50,693 bases of DNA, taken from the NCBI GenBank assembly GCA_018069465.1, contig JAGPUW010000023.1, positions 1 through 50,693 of the forward strand, read 5' to 3'. The position numbers were made by a program, and so were the translations under genes. This document shows positions 23,875 through 32,169 of this stretch, in pieces. The notes below the pieces were generated by a model that ran no database searches, was not told the origin of the DNA, and saw only the letters and a list, made by a program, of their open reading frames with translations. The number at the start of each line of letters is the position of its first letter. Positions within the stretch are counted from its first letter, which is position 1. The DNA comes from Gammaproteobacteria bacterium. GTDB lineage: Bacteria; Pseudomonadota; Gammaproteobacteria; Pseudomonadales; Porticoccaceae.

Positions 23875-24438
23875 ATGTCGATTGCCTCGAAAACCAGTGT
23901 CATACCTCACAGGGTCGATGCCCTGAAAGCGTGTACGCAGGGTGCTACCTATGAAGGCATTATTATGCCTCAGGACTTGCCCCGTTTGTCGGCTACAGTG
24001 GTGTCAGTTAAGGGTGAAGTGGCCGCTAAAGTGCATTTTTCTCGCGATGAAAGCAATTATCGTGTTGTCACTGGCGAGCTGGATGTTCTGGTTTCTGTGC
24101 AGTGTCAGCGCTGTTTGTCAGCATTGGATTACGATCTACATGCGCAGATGGATCTTGCCATTGTCACCACTGAGGTCCAGCTAGAGAACCTGCCAAAAGA
24201 GTGTGAGGGCTGGTTGCTGGATGAACAGGGTGAGGCTGATCTGTACGAGGCGATAGAGGAAGAATTGTTGCTGGCTCTGCCCATTGTCGCTTATCACGAT
24301 CCGGCGGACTGTTCGGCGCAAGGACAATATTCTACTGGCGATTTTGAAGAGCCAGTGCCGGAGAAGAAGAACCCCTTTGCTGTTCTGGGGAGTTTGAAAC
24401 TGTCCGATAAGGCAGGCTCGACGGATAAAGAGAGTTAG
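23875..24438 (+). CDS. yceD: YceD family protein (DUF177, 23S rRNA accumulation)
   Basis: A 187-residue YceD/DUF177 protein. Family segments are VQCQRCLSALDY (Cys pair), EADLYEAIEEELLLALPIVAYH with nearby Cys (DCSAQ), and C-terminal KKNPFAVLGSLK. The protein is linked to 23S rRNA accumulation/ribosome assembly and is almost always encoded before rpmF. The N-terminus aligns from 23875, so I keep this ATG although there is no Shine-Dalgarno and the promoter lies immediately upstream. It is slightly longer than the E. coli protein. Confidence 0.92.
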   Translation: MSIASKTSVIPHRVDALKACTQGATYEGIIMPQDLPRLSATVVSVKGEVAAKVHFSRDESNYRVVTGELDVLVSVQCQRCLSALDYDLHAQMDLAIVTTEVQLENLPKECEGWLLDEQGEADLYEAIEEELLLALPIVAYHDPADCSAQGQYSTGDFEEPVPEKKNPFAVLGSLKLSDKAGSTDKES

Positions 24439-24493
24439 TCAATATTGAGTACTTATTTAGTAGGTATGCAGAGAGTCGTTAAATAGCGGAGTG

Positions 24494-24522
24494 GGCAGCA
24501 AGCCTGCTCTGCCAATTTTTTT
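24494..24522 (+). terminator. Hairpin with T run between yceD and rpmF (possible attenuator)
   Basis: GGCAG (24494-24498) pairs with CTGCC (24509-24513), followed by AA and seven T. The stem is short, so termination is likely partial. It could set the ratio of yceD to rpmF message. Confidence 0.45.
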
Positions 24523-24576
24523 AAATCAAGTGTGCAAGAATCAAGTTTGTCAAAGGCAAGCTTTTAGGAGAAAACA

Positions 24577-24762
24577 ATGGCCGTACAAAAAAGTCGTAAA
24601 ACCCGTTCACGCCGTGGCATGCGTCGTTCACACGATGCGCTGGACAATGGCCCAGCCCTTTCCGTTGACTCAGTGACAGGTGAGAAGCATATCCGTCACC
24701 ATATGACTGCCGATGGTTTTTACCGTGGTCGCAAAGTCATGAACATCGGTAACGATGACTAA
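24577..24762 (+). CDS. rpmF: 50S ribosomal protein L32
   Basis: A 61-residue L32: [20 protein letters not shown], then [16 protein letters not shown] and GFYRGRKVM. It has the gamma-proteobacterial form without the zinc-binding Cys set. AGGAG is positioned upstream of the ATG at 24577. It is followed by a terminator rather than plsX. Confidence 0.98.
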   Translation: MAVQKSRKTRSRRGMRRSHDALDNGPALSVDSVTGEKHIRHHMTADGFYRGRKVMNIGNDD

Positions 24763-24813
24763 ATAAACTCTGTTCAGGTCAGCTGTATAGCGGGTTGGCC
24801 GGGCTGGCAAGAG

Positions 24814-24857
24814 ACTTCCTTGAATGGGTGTTAAGCACCTGCTCGGGAAGTTTTTTT
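24814..24857 (+). terminator. Intrinsic terminator after rpmF
   Basis: ACTTCC (24814-24819) pairs with GGAAGT (24846-24851), with an inner GGTG/CACC helix, then a run of seven T. It closes the rpmF transcript at the place where plsX usually begins. Confidence 0.7.
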
Positions 24858-24974
24858 GTGGGCGTTATTTACAGATCGCTCAATAGTTTACTGCTAGCTC
24901 AACTAGTTACCGTCGCTCAACTACTTACAGCCGTCAATTATTACTAGCACAGCCAATAATCCAAGAGGTCAATT

Positions 24975-25925
24975 ATGCAAAACCCAAAGCTCGCGTTTGT
25001 TTTCCCCGGTCAGGGTTCACAGAAAATTGCTATGTTGGCGGAGCTGGCCGAGGCCTACCCTCTGGTTGAACAGACCTTTGGTGAGGCTTCTCAGGTGCTC
25101 GACTACGACCTTTGGAAGCTGGTGCAGCAGGGCTCTCAGGAGGAAATCAATCTGACCGAAACCACCCAACCGCTGTTATTGACTTCGAGTGTGGCGATCT
25201 GGCGCATCTGGCAACACCTGCAGGGCGCGATGCCTGTCGCGATGGCGGGTCATAGTTTGGGTGAGTGGTCGGCTCTGGTTTGTGCGGGCGTGGTAGATTT
25301 TAGCGCGGCGGTCAATTTGGTGCGTCTGCGTGGTGCCTATATGCAGGCAGCTGTGCCCGCAGGGCAGGGCGCAATGGCGGCGATATTGGGTCTCGACGAT
25401 GGGCAAATTGCCGCTTGCTGCGAGCAGGCGAGTGAGGGTGAAGAAGTCACTGCGGTGAATTTCAATGCCCCCGGCCAGGTGGTCATCGCCGGTGTTAGCG
25501 CGGCGGTGGATAGAGCTATCGTGCTGTGTAAAGAAGCCGGCGCTAAACGGGCGCTGCCACTGCCGGTGAGCGCGCCTTTTCATACGGCGTTGATGAAACC
25601 GGCCGCGCAAAAGCTGGCGAGTGATATTGCTGCAGTTACATTTAGCACGCCGCAAATTCCGCTGGTGCACAATGTTCATGCCCAGACAGAGAGCGACCCC
25701 GAGGCCATCAAAACCTTGATGATCGAGCAAATTTACAGCCCCGTACGCTGGGTTGACTGCGTTGGCGCACTGCGCGCACAAGGTATTGAAATGGCGGTCG
25801 AATGCGGTCCGGGCAAGGTTTTGTGTGGTTTGAGTAAGCGTATTGATAAGTCGTTGCTGATGCGTTCCAGCGATAGCGTGAGCGACCTGCAGGCTGCTGT
25901 TGCGGATGCTCTGCCACAAAGTTAA
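24975..25925 (+). CDS. fabD: Malonyl-CoA:ACP transacylase FabD
   Basis: Transfers malonyl from CoA to acyl carrier protein at the start of fatty acid synthesis. The 316-residue protein has FVFPGQGSQKIAML, the nucleophile Ser in MAGHSLGEWSALVCAG (about residue 92), the LRGAYMQAAVPAGQGAM Arg, and the catalytic His in PVSAPFHTALM. CGPGKVLCGL is near the end. AGAGGT lies before the ATG. It follows a 212-base gap after rpmF in which plsX and fabH are absent, and precedes fabG by 60 bases. Confidence 0.97.
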   Translation: MQNPKLAFVFPGQGSQKIAMLAELAEAYPLVEQTFGEASQVLDYDLWKLVQQGSQEEINLTETTQPLLLTSSVAIWRIWQHLQGAMPVAMAGHSLGEWSALVCAGVVDFSAAVNLVRLRGAYMQAAVPAGQGAMAAILGLDDGQIAACCEQASEGEEVTAVNFNAPGQVVIAGVSAAVDRAIVLCKEAGAKRALPLPVSAPFHTALMKPAAQKLASDIAAVTFSTPQIPLVHNVHAQTESDPEAIKTLMIEQIYSPVRWVDCVGALRAQGIEMAVECGPGKVLCGLSKRIDKSLLMRSSDSVSDLQAAVADALPQS

Positions 25926-25985
25926 GCTGCGCGACTTGAACCCGGATCCCGAGTGTGGATCGATTTGAGAGAAAGAGGAAAGCAG

Positions 25986-26729
25986 ATGAGTCTTGAGGGA
26001 AAAGTAGCCCTGGTTACTGGCGCGAGCCGTGGTATTGGTGTCGCTATTGCCGACATGCTGGGTAATGCTGGCGCCACTGTGATTGGCACCTCGACATCGC
26101 AAGGTGGTGCCGAGCAGATCAGCGCACGTTTTGGCGAGCAGAAAATCCTCGGCAAGGGGGTCAAGCTCAATGTCACCGATGGCGAAGAAGTGATCAGTGT
26201 TATTAAGGCAATCACTGCGGAATTCGGTGCGCCGACCATTCTGGTCAACAATGCGGGTATCACTAAAGATAACCTGTTGATGCGCATGAAAGAGGAGGAG
26301 TGGTCGGATGTTATCGATACCAACCTCAATGCCATTTATCGCATCACCAAGGCCTGCGCCAAGGGTATGACCAAGGCGCGCTGGGGTCGGATTATTAATA
26401 TCAGCTCCGTGGTTGGCTCCATGGGCAATGCCGGACAGTCCAATTACGCCGCCACTAAAGCGGGTGTCGCGGGCTTTGGCCGGGCACTGGCGAAAGAGCT
26501 GGGTTCGCGCAATATTACCGTCAATACCGTCGCCCCCGGCTTTATCGATACCGATATGACCAAAGCGCTGCCCGAGGCCAATCGCGAGGCCATGTTGTCG
26601 GGTATTCCTCTGGCGCGACTCGGCCAGCCGCAAGAAATCGCCTCTGTAGTGGCTTTTTTGGCGGGTGATGGCGGCGCTTATATCAGCGGTGAAACGATCC
26701 ACGTTAACGGTGGAATGTACATGGGCTAA
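25986..26729 (+). CDS. fabG: 3-oxoacyl-[ACP] reductase FabG
   Basis: An SDR of 247 residues reducing 3-ketoacyl-ACP with NADPH. It has VTGASRGIGVAIADMLGNAG, LVNNAGITKDNLLMRMK, INISSVVGSMGNAGQSNYAA (Ser and Tyr), TKAGVAGFG (Lys) and ISGETIHVNGGMYMG at the end. The start at 25986 has AGAGGAAAGCAG. The longer frame from 25953 (GTG) adds 11 unrelated residues. It is probably co-transcribed with fabD and closed by a terminator before acpP. Confidence 0.97.
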   Translation: MSLEGKVALVTGASRGIGVAIADMLGNAGATVIGTSTSQGGAEQISARFGEQKILGKGVKLNVTDGEEVISVIKAITAEFGAPTILVNNAGITKDNLLMRMKEEEWSDVIDTNLNAIYRITKACAKGMTKARWGRIINISSVVGSMGNAGQSNYAATKAGVAGFGRALAKELGSRNITVNTVAPGFIDTDMTKALPEANREAMLSGIPLARLGQPQEIASVVAFLAGDGGAYISGETIHVNGGMYMG

Positions 26730-26738
26730 TAGCCCTTT

Positions 26739-26789
26739 GCCCGGCGCTTGATCTGGATTGATATAAAGCGGTTACGCCGGGCGGTTTTT
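26739..26789 (+). terminator. Terminator between fabG and acpP
   Basis: GCCCGGCG (26739-26746) and CGCCGGGC (26775-26782) form a perfect 8-bp stem over a 28-base loop, followed by GGTTTTT. The large loop makes it less certain. Confidence 0.6.
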
Positions 26790-26909
26790 CAGGTAAAATG
26801 CGCCGCCTCGAACTTGTAGTTGAGGGTTTGGACCTCGTACAAACGAATTTTAATGTTTTTTAATAGTAGTAAGAAGCAGTACCCCTTTTAAACAGGAGAA
26901 ATGATTGTC

Positions 26910-27146
26910 ATGAGTAGCACTCAAGAACGTGTGATAAAAATGGTTGCCGAGCAGCTGGGCGTTAAAGAAGAAGACGTTAAGCCCGACTCTTCCTTTGTTG
27001 AAGATCTGGGTGCAGATTCTCTCGACACCGTTGAACTTATCATGGCGCTCGAAGAAGAATTCGACACCGAGATTCCCGACGAAGAAGCCGAAAAACTGGC
27101 TAGCGTTCAGGATGCAATCAGCTACATTGAGAAAAACCCTGGCTGA
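26910..27146 (+). CDS. acpP: Acyl carrier protein
   Basis: A 78-residue ACP with the phosphopantetheine Ser in [20 protein letters not shown] and the usual acidic helices ([17 protein letters not shown]). The start MSSTQERV at 26910 matches other ACPs. An ATG three codons upstream (26901) lies only two bases from the AGGAG and is less likely. It sits between two terminators and so probably has its own strong promoter in 26790-26890. Confidence 0.97.
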   Translation: MSSTQERVIKMVAEQLGVKEEDVKPDSSFVEDLGADSLDTVELIMALEEEFDTEIPDEEAEKLASVQDAISYIEKNPG

Positions 27147-27169
27147 TTCTCGACTGCCTGTAGTGTCAA

Positions 27170-27200
27170 CTGCCGCCGGGCCTCGCCGGGCGGCAGTTTT
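27170..27200 (+). terminator. Intrinsic terminator after acpP
   Basis: CTGCCGCC (27170-27177) pairs with GGCGGCAG (27189-27196), GC-rich loop, then TTTT. It occupies the position where fabF is found in related operons. Confidence 0.85.
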
Positions 27201-27302
27201 AATATCCCCCTTCCTTTTCCGATACCTCCGCACTGGCACACTGTCGACTGACAGCGCCTTTGTTGCGTATCGCGTCTAGCGCCGAATCTAGGTGTAGGCA
27301 TC

Positions 27303-28160
27303 TTGCCCCGTATGGTCACCACCTCCAGCTTTGTCGACGGTAAGCCACAGGCTTCTTTGTGCCTGAGTGATCGTGGTTTGAATTACGGCCACGGCGTGTT
27401 TGAAACCATGCGTCTCTGCGCTGGCCAGCTGCCGCTGTGGACCTATCACTGTCAACGCCTCGGCGCGGGTGCCCAGAAACTCGGTATCGCCCTTGATTTG
27501 CCCCGGCTGGAGACGTATTTACAACAAGCGCTTGAGGCTTTTCCCGCCGATGGCATGGTTAAGCTCTTGCTCACCGCAGGTGTTGGCCCTCGCGGTTATC
27601 GACAGCAAGGCCAGTCGCCCAGCTATGTGCTGCAGTACTTCCCCCCGGTCTTGCCGGCGACGACAGCGCTCGCCGTCGTACGTTTACAGCTTTGCGAATA
27701 CGCGCTTCCCCACAATGCTCAGTTGGCGGGCATCAAGCATCTCAATCGTCTCGACCAAGTGCTGGCTGCGGCGCAGCTGGACACTGGCTTCGATGGACTG
27801 ATGCTGGATGTCGAAGGCAATGTGATTGAGGCTTTGAGCAGTAATATTTTCCTTTTCGACGGCCAGAGCTGGCTGACACCGGAATTGACACTGTGCGGAG
27901 TGGCCGGTGTGATGCGCCGTCTGTTGTGCGAGGACATTATTCCCGCTACCGGGCAACAGGTCGCGATCAAATCCATTGACCTGGCCAGCCTGATCAATGC
28001 CACTGAGGTGTTTGTCTGCAATTCAGTGCGAGGTATTCAGCCCGTGAGCGAACTGGCGGGGCGGGCCCATTGGTTGACTGAGTCAAGCCAGCCAGGGGCT
28101 GTAGAAACAAAGAAAGTCATCGATCAATTAGCGCAGGCTTATCCATGCTTCGCCGCTTAA
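27303..28160 (+). CDS. pabC: Aminodeoxychorismate lyase PabC
   Basis: A PLP-dependent fold-type IV lyase that releases pyruvate from aminodeoxychorismate to give p-aminobenzoate for folate. The 285-residue protein has LCLSDRGLNYGHGVFETMRL, the catalytic Lys in AGIKHLNRLDQVLAA, MLDVEGNVIEALSSNIFL and FVCNSVRGIQPVSEL. The TTG at 27303 is eight bases after AGGTG. An ATG at 27312 is an equally credible start three codons later. Its end overlaps mltG by 16 bases, so translation is coupled. Confidence 0.92.
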   Translation: MPRMVTTSSFVDGKPQASLCLSDRGLNYGHGVFETMRLCAGQLPLWTYHCQRLGAGAQKLGIALDLPRLETYLQQALEAFPADGMVKLLLTAGVGPRGYRQQGQSPSYVLQYFPPVLPATTALAVVRLQLCEYALPHNAQLAGIKHLNRLDQVLAAAQLDTGFDGLMLDVEGNVIEALSSNIFLFDGQSWLTPELTLCGVAGVMRRLLCEDIIPATGQQVAIKSIDLASLINATEVFVCNSVRGIQPVSELAGRAHWLTESSQPGAVETKKVIDQLAQAYPCFAA

Positions 28161-29203
28161 TTCTCGTTGCCCTGGTATTGTCTGCGGCCGCTCTTGGGCT
28201 CGCCTGGCAGTGGCTGCAACAGGGCATGGCTGAAAGCCTGAATATTCCGTCCCAGGGTTACACCTTGACGGTGCCGTCAGGGGGCAACCTCAACCAATTG
28301 GCCGCACAGCTTGAGAGGGAGGGCGTACTGTCCACTGTGTGGCCGTTGAAGGTTTTTGCCCGGCTCAATGATCGCGGTCGTATCCGCGCCGGTGAGTATG
28401 AGTTTGTCGCTGGCGTCACTGTGCTAGGCCTGCTCGACAAACTCGAAAGCGGTGCGATTAAGTACTACCAGATTACCTTTCCCGAAGGGCTGACATTGGG
28501 TGAGTGGCTGGCGCTTTTGCGGGCGCGGGAAAATATTCGCCAAACCCCAGAGCTTGATGCTCTTGCCGTCACCACCGCTTTGGGTATTCAGACGGGTAAT
28601 CACTTAGACAATCAGTCAGACAATCAGTCAGACAATCCCGAGGGCTGGTTTGCACCCGATACCTATAGTTTTGCCGCCGGCGACAGCGAGCTGAGTATCT
28701 TGCGGCGGGCCTATCAAAAAATGCAGAGCCAGCTGGAGACACTCTGGCCAAACCGGGCGCCGGACTTGCCCTATGAAACACCCTATGAAGCGCTGATTAT
28801 GGCCTCGATCATTGAAAAGGAAACCGGGGCAGTGGAGGAGAGAGCGGCCATTGCCGGGGTGTTTGTGCGCCGCCTGCAAATGGGTATGCGTCTGCAGACC
28901 GACCCCACGGTAATTTACGGCCTCGGTGACGATTACACCGGCAATTTGCGGCGCAAGCACTTAAGCTCCTCTTCACCCTACAATACTTATCGCATTAACG
29001 GCCTGCCACCAACGCCCATTGCCAACCCCGGTGCGGCAGCGCTGGTGGCGGCTTTGCACCCGGCTGAGGGCAAGGCGCTGTACTTTGTCGCGCGGGGCGA
29101 TGGCGGACATTATTTTTCCGACAATCTGGCCGAGCACCAACGGGCAGTCAGGCAATATCAAATTAACCGGCGGCGCAAAGACTACCGCTCTGCACCCCAA
29201 TAG
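28145..29203 (+). CDS. mltG: Endolytic murein transglycosylase MltG
   Basis: A 352-residue YceG-like protein that cuts nascent glycan strands and so limits their length. It has an N-terminal membrane anchor (LRRLILVALVLSAAALGLAW), a LysM-like region with RIRAGEYEF, and the catalytic segment LIMASIIEKETGAVEERAAI (Glu in EKETG). Later come RLQTDPTVIYGLG, LSSSSPYNTYRINGLPPTPI and ADGGHYFS-like VARGDGGHYFSDNLAEH. Around residue 157 an in-frame 12-base repeat inserts DNQSDNQSDN, not usual in the family. It overlaps pabC and precedes tmk by 18 bases. Confidence 0.95.
   Translation: MLRRLILVALVLSAAALGLAWQWLQQGMAESLNIPSQGYTLTVPSGGNLNQLAAQLEREGVLSTVWPLKVFARLNDRGRIRAGEYEFVAGVTVLGLLDKLESGAIKYYQITFPEGLTLGEWLALLRARENIRQTPELDALAVTTALGIQTGNHLDNQSDNQSDNPEGWFAPDTYSFAAGDSELSILRRAYQKMQSQLETLWPNRAPDLPYETPYEALIMASIIEKETGAVEERAAIAGVFVRRLQMGMRLQTDPTVIYGLGDDYTGNLRRKHLSSSSPYNTYRINGLPPTPIANPGAAALVAALHPAEGKALYFVARGDGGHYFSDNLAEHQRAVRQYQINRRRKDYRSAPQ
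28607..28636 (+). repeat. 12-bp tandem repeat inside mltG
   Basis: GACAATCAGTCA occurs twice (28607-28618, 28619-28630) followed by the partial unit GACAAT. The unit is a multiple of three, so gain or loss of copies keeps the frame. Confidence 0.85.
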
Positions 29204-29221
29204 GGTGAGGTTTCTGGTTTT

Positions 29222-29848
29222 ATGAAAGGCAAATTTATTACCGTTGAAGGCACTGAAGGGGTCGGTAAAACGACCAATATCCAGTGCATTGCACAGTGGC
29301 TCGACGAGCGTGGCATCGCCTATATAGCCACCCGCGAACCCGGCGGCACCGCCCTGGGTGAAAAGATTCGTGACCTGCTGCTGGACAAGGACAATACGGG
29401 CATGGCGGCCAGTGCTGAACTGTTATTGATGTTCGCCGCCCGCGCTCAGCATCTTGAAGAAAAAATCATCCCCGCTTTAGAGGCGGGCACCTGGGTACTG
29501 TGCGATCGCTTTACCGACGCCACCTACGCCTATCAGGGCTTTGGTCGTGGGCTCAATCTTGAGCATATTGAGCGCCTCGAAACCCTGGTGCAGGGCGACT
29601 TACATCCGGATTTCACCCTGATACTCGATATCGACCCCGAACTGGGTATGTCGCGGGCGCGAACCCGTGGCGAGCTCGATCGCTTTGAAAGCGAGGCAAT
29701 AGAGTTTTTCCATCGGGTGCGAGCGGGGTACCGCGAGCGGGCCAGCGATAATCCGTCACGCTATTGCCGGGTTGATGCCGCGGCACCTTTGGCGGTCGTG
29801 CAGCAACATATTGTTGCGGCACTCAATACCTTTGTCGGAGAGGGCTGA
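29222..29848 (+). CDS. tmk: Thymidylate kinase
   Basis: Phosphorylates dTMP to dTDP. The 208-residue protein has the P-loop ITVEGTEGVGKTTNI, the dTMP-binding ATREPGGTALGE, and the DR(Y/F) motif WVLCDRFTDATYAYQGFGRG. The LID region is GMSRARTRGELDRFE. The stop codon overlaps the holB start by one base (TGATG), so the two are translationally coupled. Confidence 0.96.
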   Translation: MKGKFITVEGTEGVGKTTNIQCIAQWLDERGIAYIATREPGGTALGEKIRDLLLDKDNTGMAASAELLLMFAARAQHLEEKIIPALEAGTWVLCDRFTDATYAYQGFGRGLNLEHIERLETLVQGDLHPDFTLILDIDPELGMSRARTRGELDRFESEAIEFFHRVRAGYRERASDNPSRYCRVDAAAPLAVVQQHIVAALNTFVGEG

Positions 29849-30807
29849 TGGCCATCGCCAGCCCGGCTCCCTTGTCGTTAGGTCAGGCTCTGCCCTGGCA
29901 GGATGAGCAGTGGCAGCAGCTTTGCTATCTGCTCAACAGCAATCGTTTGCCCCACGCCATTATGCTCAGCGGCGCGCAAGACACGGGCAAGCGCCACTTT
30001 GCCGAGCGCTTTGTACAACGTTTGTTCTGCACCCGCCCAGTCGATGATGGCGCCTGCGGAGAGTGCAAACAGTGCCGCTTATACCTCAGTGGCGGCCACC
30101 CGGATTTTCGGCGGATTGAACCTGAGGCCGCCGGTAAAGCGATTTCCATCAATGCTATTAGGGAGCTCTCCGAATTTGCCGTGATCACCGCCCACCAGCA
30201 GAACTGGAAAATCGCGCTGGTGGCACCGGTTGAGGCAATGACCCTGAATGCCGCCAATGCCTTTCTCAAAACCCTGGAAGAACCCCGCGAAAAAACGTTG
30301 TTGTTGCTGGTACACGATCAATTAGCCCCGGTGCTGCCAACTATCCGTAGCCGTTGCCGGGTGCTCAGTCAGGGCCTGCCGCCGCCCGCCGTGGCGCGAG
30401 ATTGGTTGGCCGAGCGCTTGAGGAATGACGGCGCGTCTGTCGATGAACTGCTGGCGCGAGCGGGTGGACGACCACTGCGCGCGCTGGGTTTTGCCGAGGC
30501 CAATACCCTCGATGATATCGCGCGCTTCGAGCAGGTATTAAAACAGGTACAGACAGGTGAGGCGGCGCCGATAACATCTGCGGCAGCCTTTGAAGGGCAG
30601 CCCTTGAATCAGCTGCTGGAATGGTTGCTCGTCTACTACTCCCGTCAGTTGATCACTACTGCCCAGCGCGGTGGCAAAGCCGAGCCCCGCCAATTTGCCT
30701 TTTACGACCTACTGTTGTCGACGCGCAAAAAGTTGGAAAGTAAGACCAATTTAAATCCTCAGCTGGTGTTAGAAGAACTGTTTCTCAGTTTAAGTCAGTC
30801 AGCTTAG
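29848..30807 (+). CDS. holB: DNA polymerase III subunit delta'
   Basis: A clamp-loader subunit of 319 residues. It has a modified P-loop (LSGAQDTGKRHFAERFVQR), a zinc-binding Cys cluster (FCTRPVDDGACGECKQCRLY), PDFRRIEPE and the sensor segment NAANAFLKTLEEPREKTLLL. LPTIRSRCR carries the SRC motif. It overlaps tmk and is followed after 82 bases by the PilZ gene, the same order as in Pseudomonas. Confidence 0.95.
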   Translation: MAIASPAPLSLGQALPWQDEQWQQLCYLLNSNRLPHAIMLSGAQDTGKRHFAERFVQRLFCTRPVDDGACGECKQCRLYLSGGHPDFRRIEPEAAGKAISINAIRELSEFAVITAHQQNWKIALVAPVEAMTLNAANAFLKTLEEPREKTLLLLVHDQLAPVLPTIRSRCRVLSQGLPPPAVARDWLAERLRNDGASVDELLARAGGRPLRALGFAEANTLDDIARFEQVLKQVQTGEAAPITSAAAFEGQPLNQLLEWLLVYYSRQLITTAQRGGKAEPRQFAFYDLLLSTRKKLESKTNLNPQLVLEELFLSLSQSA

Positions 30808-30889
30808 CTGACCGTTGAGGCGCTATTAACGCCCCCTGTCAGCCTGTGTTATTCTGCGCCCTTCAATAAAACAGTGTCACTATTAGCCT

Positions 30890-31231
30890 ATGAGAGGGAT
30901 TCGCAGCGGTATTCTTAATCTTTCCCTGAAAGATGCCGATGAGTTGTATGCCTGCTACATGCCCTTTGTCGAAAACGGCGGGCTTTTTATTCCCTCGCGC
31001 AAGCAGTTTTCTATTGGTGATGAAGTTTTCGTCTTGCTCGAACTGATGGAAGAAGACGATAAATTGCCACTGACCGGCAAAGTGATCTGGGTAACACCCA
31101 AGGGCACCTCGGGCAACCGCAAGCAGGGGGTCGGTATTCAGTTTACCCCCGAGAGCACTCAGGTGGTACAGCGTATTGAAACCTATCTGGCGGGCTTGCT
31201 GTCTTCGGGTCGACCCACCAATACGCTGTAG
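30890..31231 (+). CDS. pilZ: PilZ domain protein (type IV pilus assembly PilZ)
   Basis: A 113-residue protein in the conserved holB-pilZ-tatD position. It begins GILNLSLKDADELYACYMPF and has GGLFIPSRKQFSIGDEVFVL, KVIWVTPKGTSGNRKQGVGI and the NKQGVGIQF-like motif. As in the Pseudomonas founding member, the c-di-GMP-binding RxxxR and D/NxSxxG motifs are not evident, so it likely works as a pilus assembly partner (with FimX/PilB) and not as a c-di-GMP receptor. No other pilus gene is in the window. Confidence 0.93.
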   Translation: MRGIRSGILNLSLKDADELYACYMPFVENGGLFIPSRKQFSIGDEVFVLLELMEEDDKLPLTGKVIWVTPKGTSGNRKQGVGIQFTPESTQVVQRIETYLAGLLSSGRPTNTL

Positions 31232-31332
31232 AGCCGCGTTTTCTTGCTGTCGTGGAAAAATCACTATTGTTAAAGTTACCCTGCATTTTTGAGTGATTTT
31301 TTTGTTTAAGTTTTCTGGATGAGTTTTTCTGC

Positions 31333-32160
31333 ATGCTAAAGCCTTCTTCTTCCTCGGTGATGCCTCTTCCCTCGGTGAGGCCTCTGTCACTGGTGGACTC
31401 CCACTGCCACCTCGACCACCTCGATCTCGAACCCTACGATGGCAGCCTTGAGAAATTGCTCGCCGCTACCGCTGCCTGTGGCGTCACCCGGGTGTTAACG
31501 GTGGGCATAGACCTCGATTCCTCACGTCAGCAGTTAGCAATGAGTGCCGAGCTGCCCGGGGTCTACGCTTCCGTTGGCGTGCATCCGATGAATGCCCAGA
31601 GCCACGCCCTGCCCGAGATCGCTGAGTTGAGTGAGCTGGCTCAGTCCGAGCGGGTGATCGCCATCGGCGAAACCGGCCTCGACCGCCACTACGGAGCGGC
31701 GACCATGGACTGGCAGCGGCAGAGTTTTATTCGCCATGCCGCAGTTGCCCGCACCTGCGCCAAGCCGCTGATTATCCACACCCGCGATGCCCAGCAGGAA
31801 ACCCTGGCGATGATAGAAGAGCACGTCGATCCGGCCATCGCCGGTGTGCTGCATTGCTTTACTGAGAGTTGGGAAATGGCGCAAGCGGCGCTGGCGATGA
31901 ATTTTTATTTGTCGTTTTCTGGCATCGTGACCTTTAAAAATGCCACTGCTCTGCGTGAGGTGGTGGCCAAAGTGCCCCTCGACAGACTGCTGGTGGAAAC
32001 GGACTCACCCTGGTTGGCGCCGGTGCCCTATCGGGGCAAAAAAAATGAGCCGCGCTTTGTGCTTGAGGTTGCCAGATGTGTGGCCGACATAAAGGGTGTT
32101 TCCCTCGATACCCTGGCGCAGGCGAGTAGCGATAATTTTGATCGTTTGTTCCAGCTCTAG
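31333..32160 (+). CDS. TatD family metal-dependent hydrolase
   Basis: A 275-residue TIM-barrel amidohydrolase of the TatD/YcfH type. Metal ligands: LVDSHCHLDHLDLE (HxH), IGETGLDRHY (Glu), PLIIHTRDAQQET (His), GVLHCFTESWEMA (His) and LVETDSPWLAPVPYRGKKNE (Asp). TatD proteins are 3'-5' DNA exonucleases or D-aminoacyl hydrolase-like enzymes; the physiological role of the YcfH branch is uncertain. The first 17 residues are Ser/Pro-rich and a later start at Met10 is possible. It converges on the patatin gene with a 9-base gap. Confidence 0.92.
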   Translation: MLKPSSSSVMPLPSVRPLSLVDSHCHLDHLDLEPYDGSLEKLLAATAACGVTRVLTVGIDLDSSRQQLAMSAELPGVYASVGVHPMNAQSHALPEIAELSELAQSERVIAIGETGLDRHYGAATMDWQRQSFIRHAAVARTCAKPLIIHTRDAQQETLAMIEEHVDPAIAGVLHCFTESWEMAQAALAMNFYLSFSGIVTFKNATALREVVAKVPLDRLLVETDSPWLAPVPYRGKKNEPRFVLEVARCVADIKGVSLDTLAQASSDNFDRLFQL

Positions 32161-32169
32161 TCGCTGCCT

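Noticed and set aside
25176-26702. A 508-residue leftward open frame opposite fabD and fabG
   Set aside because: It is antisense to two clearly conserved genes, has Arg/His/Thr-rich composition typical of a shadow frame, and shows no recognisable domain.
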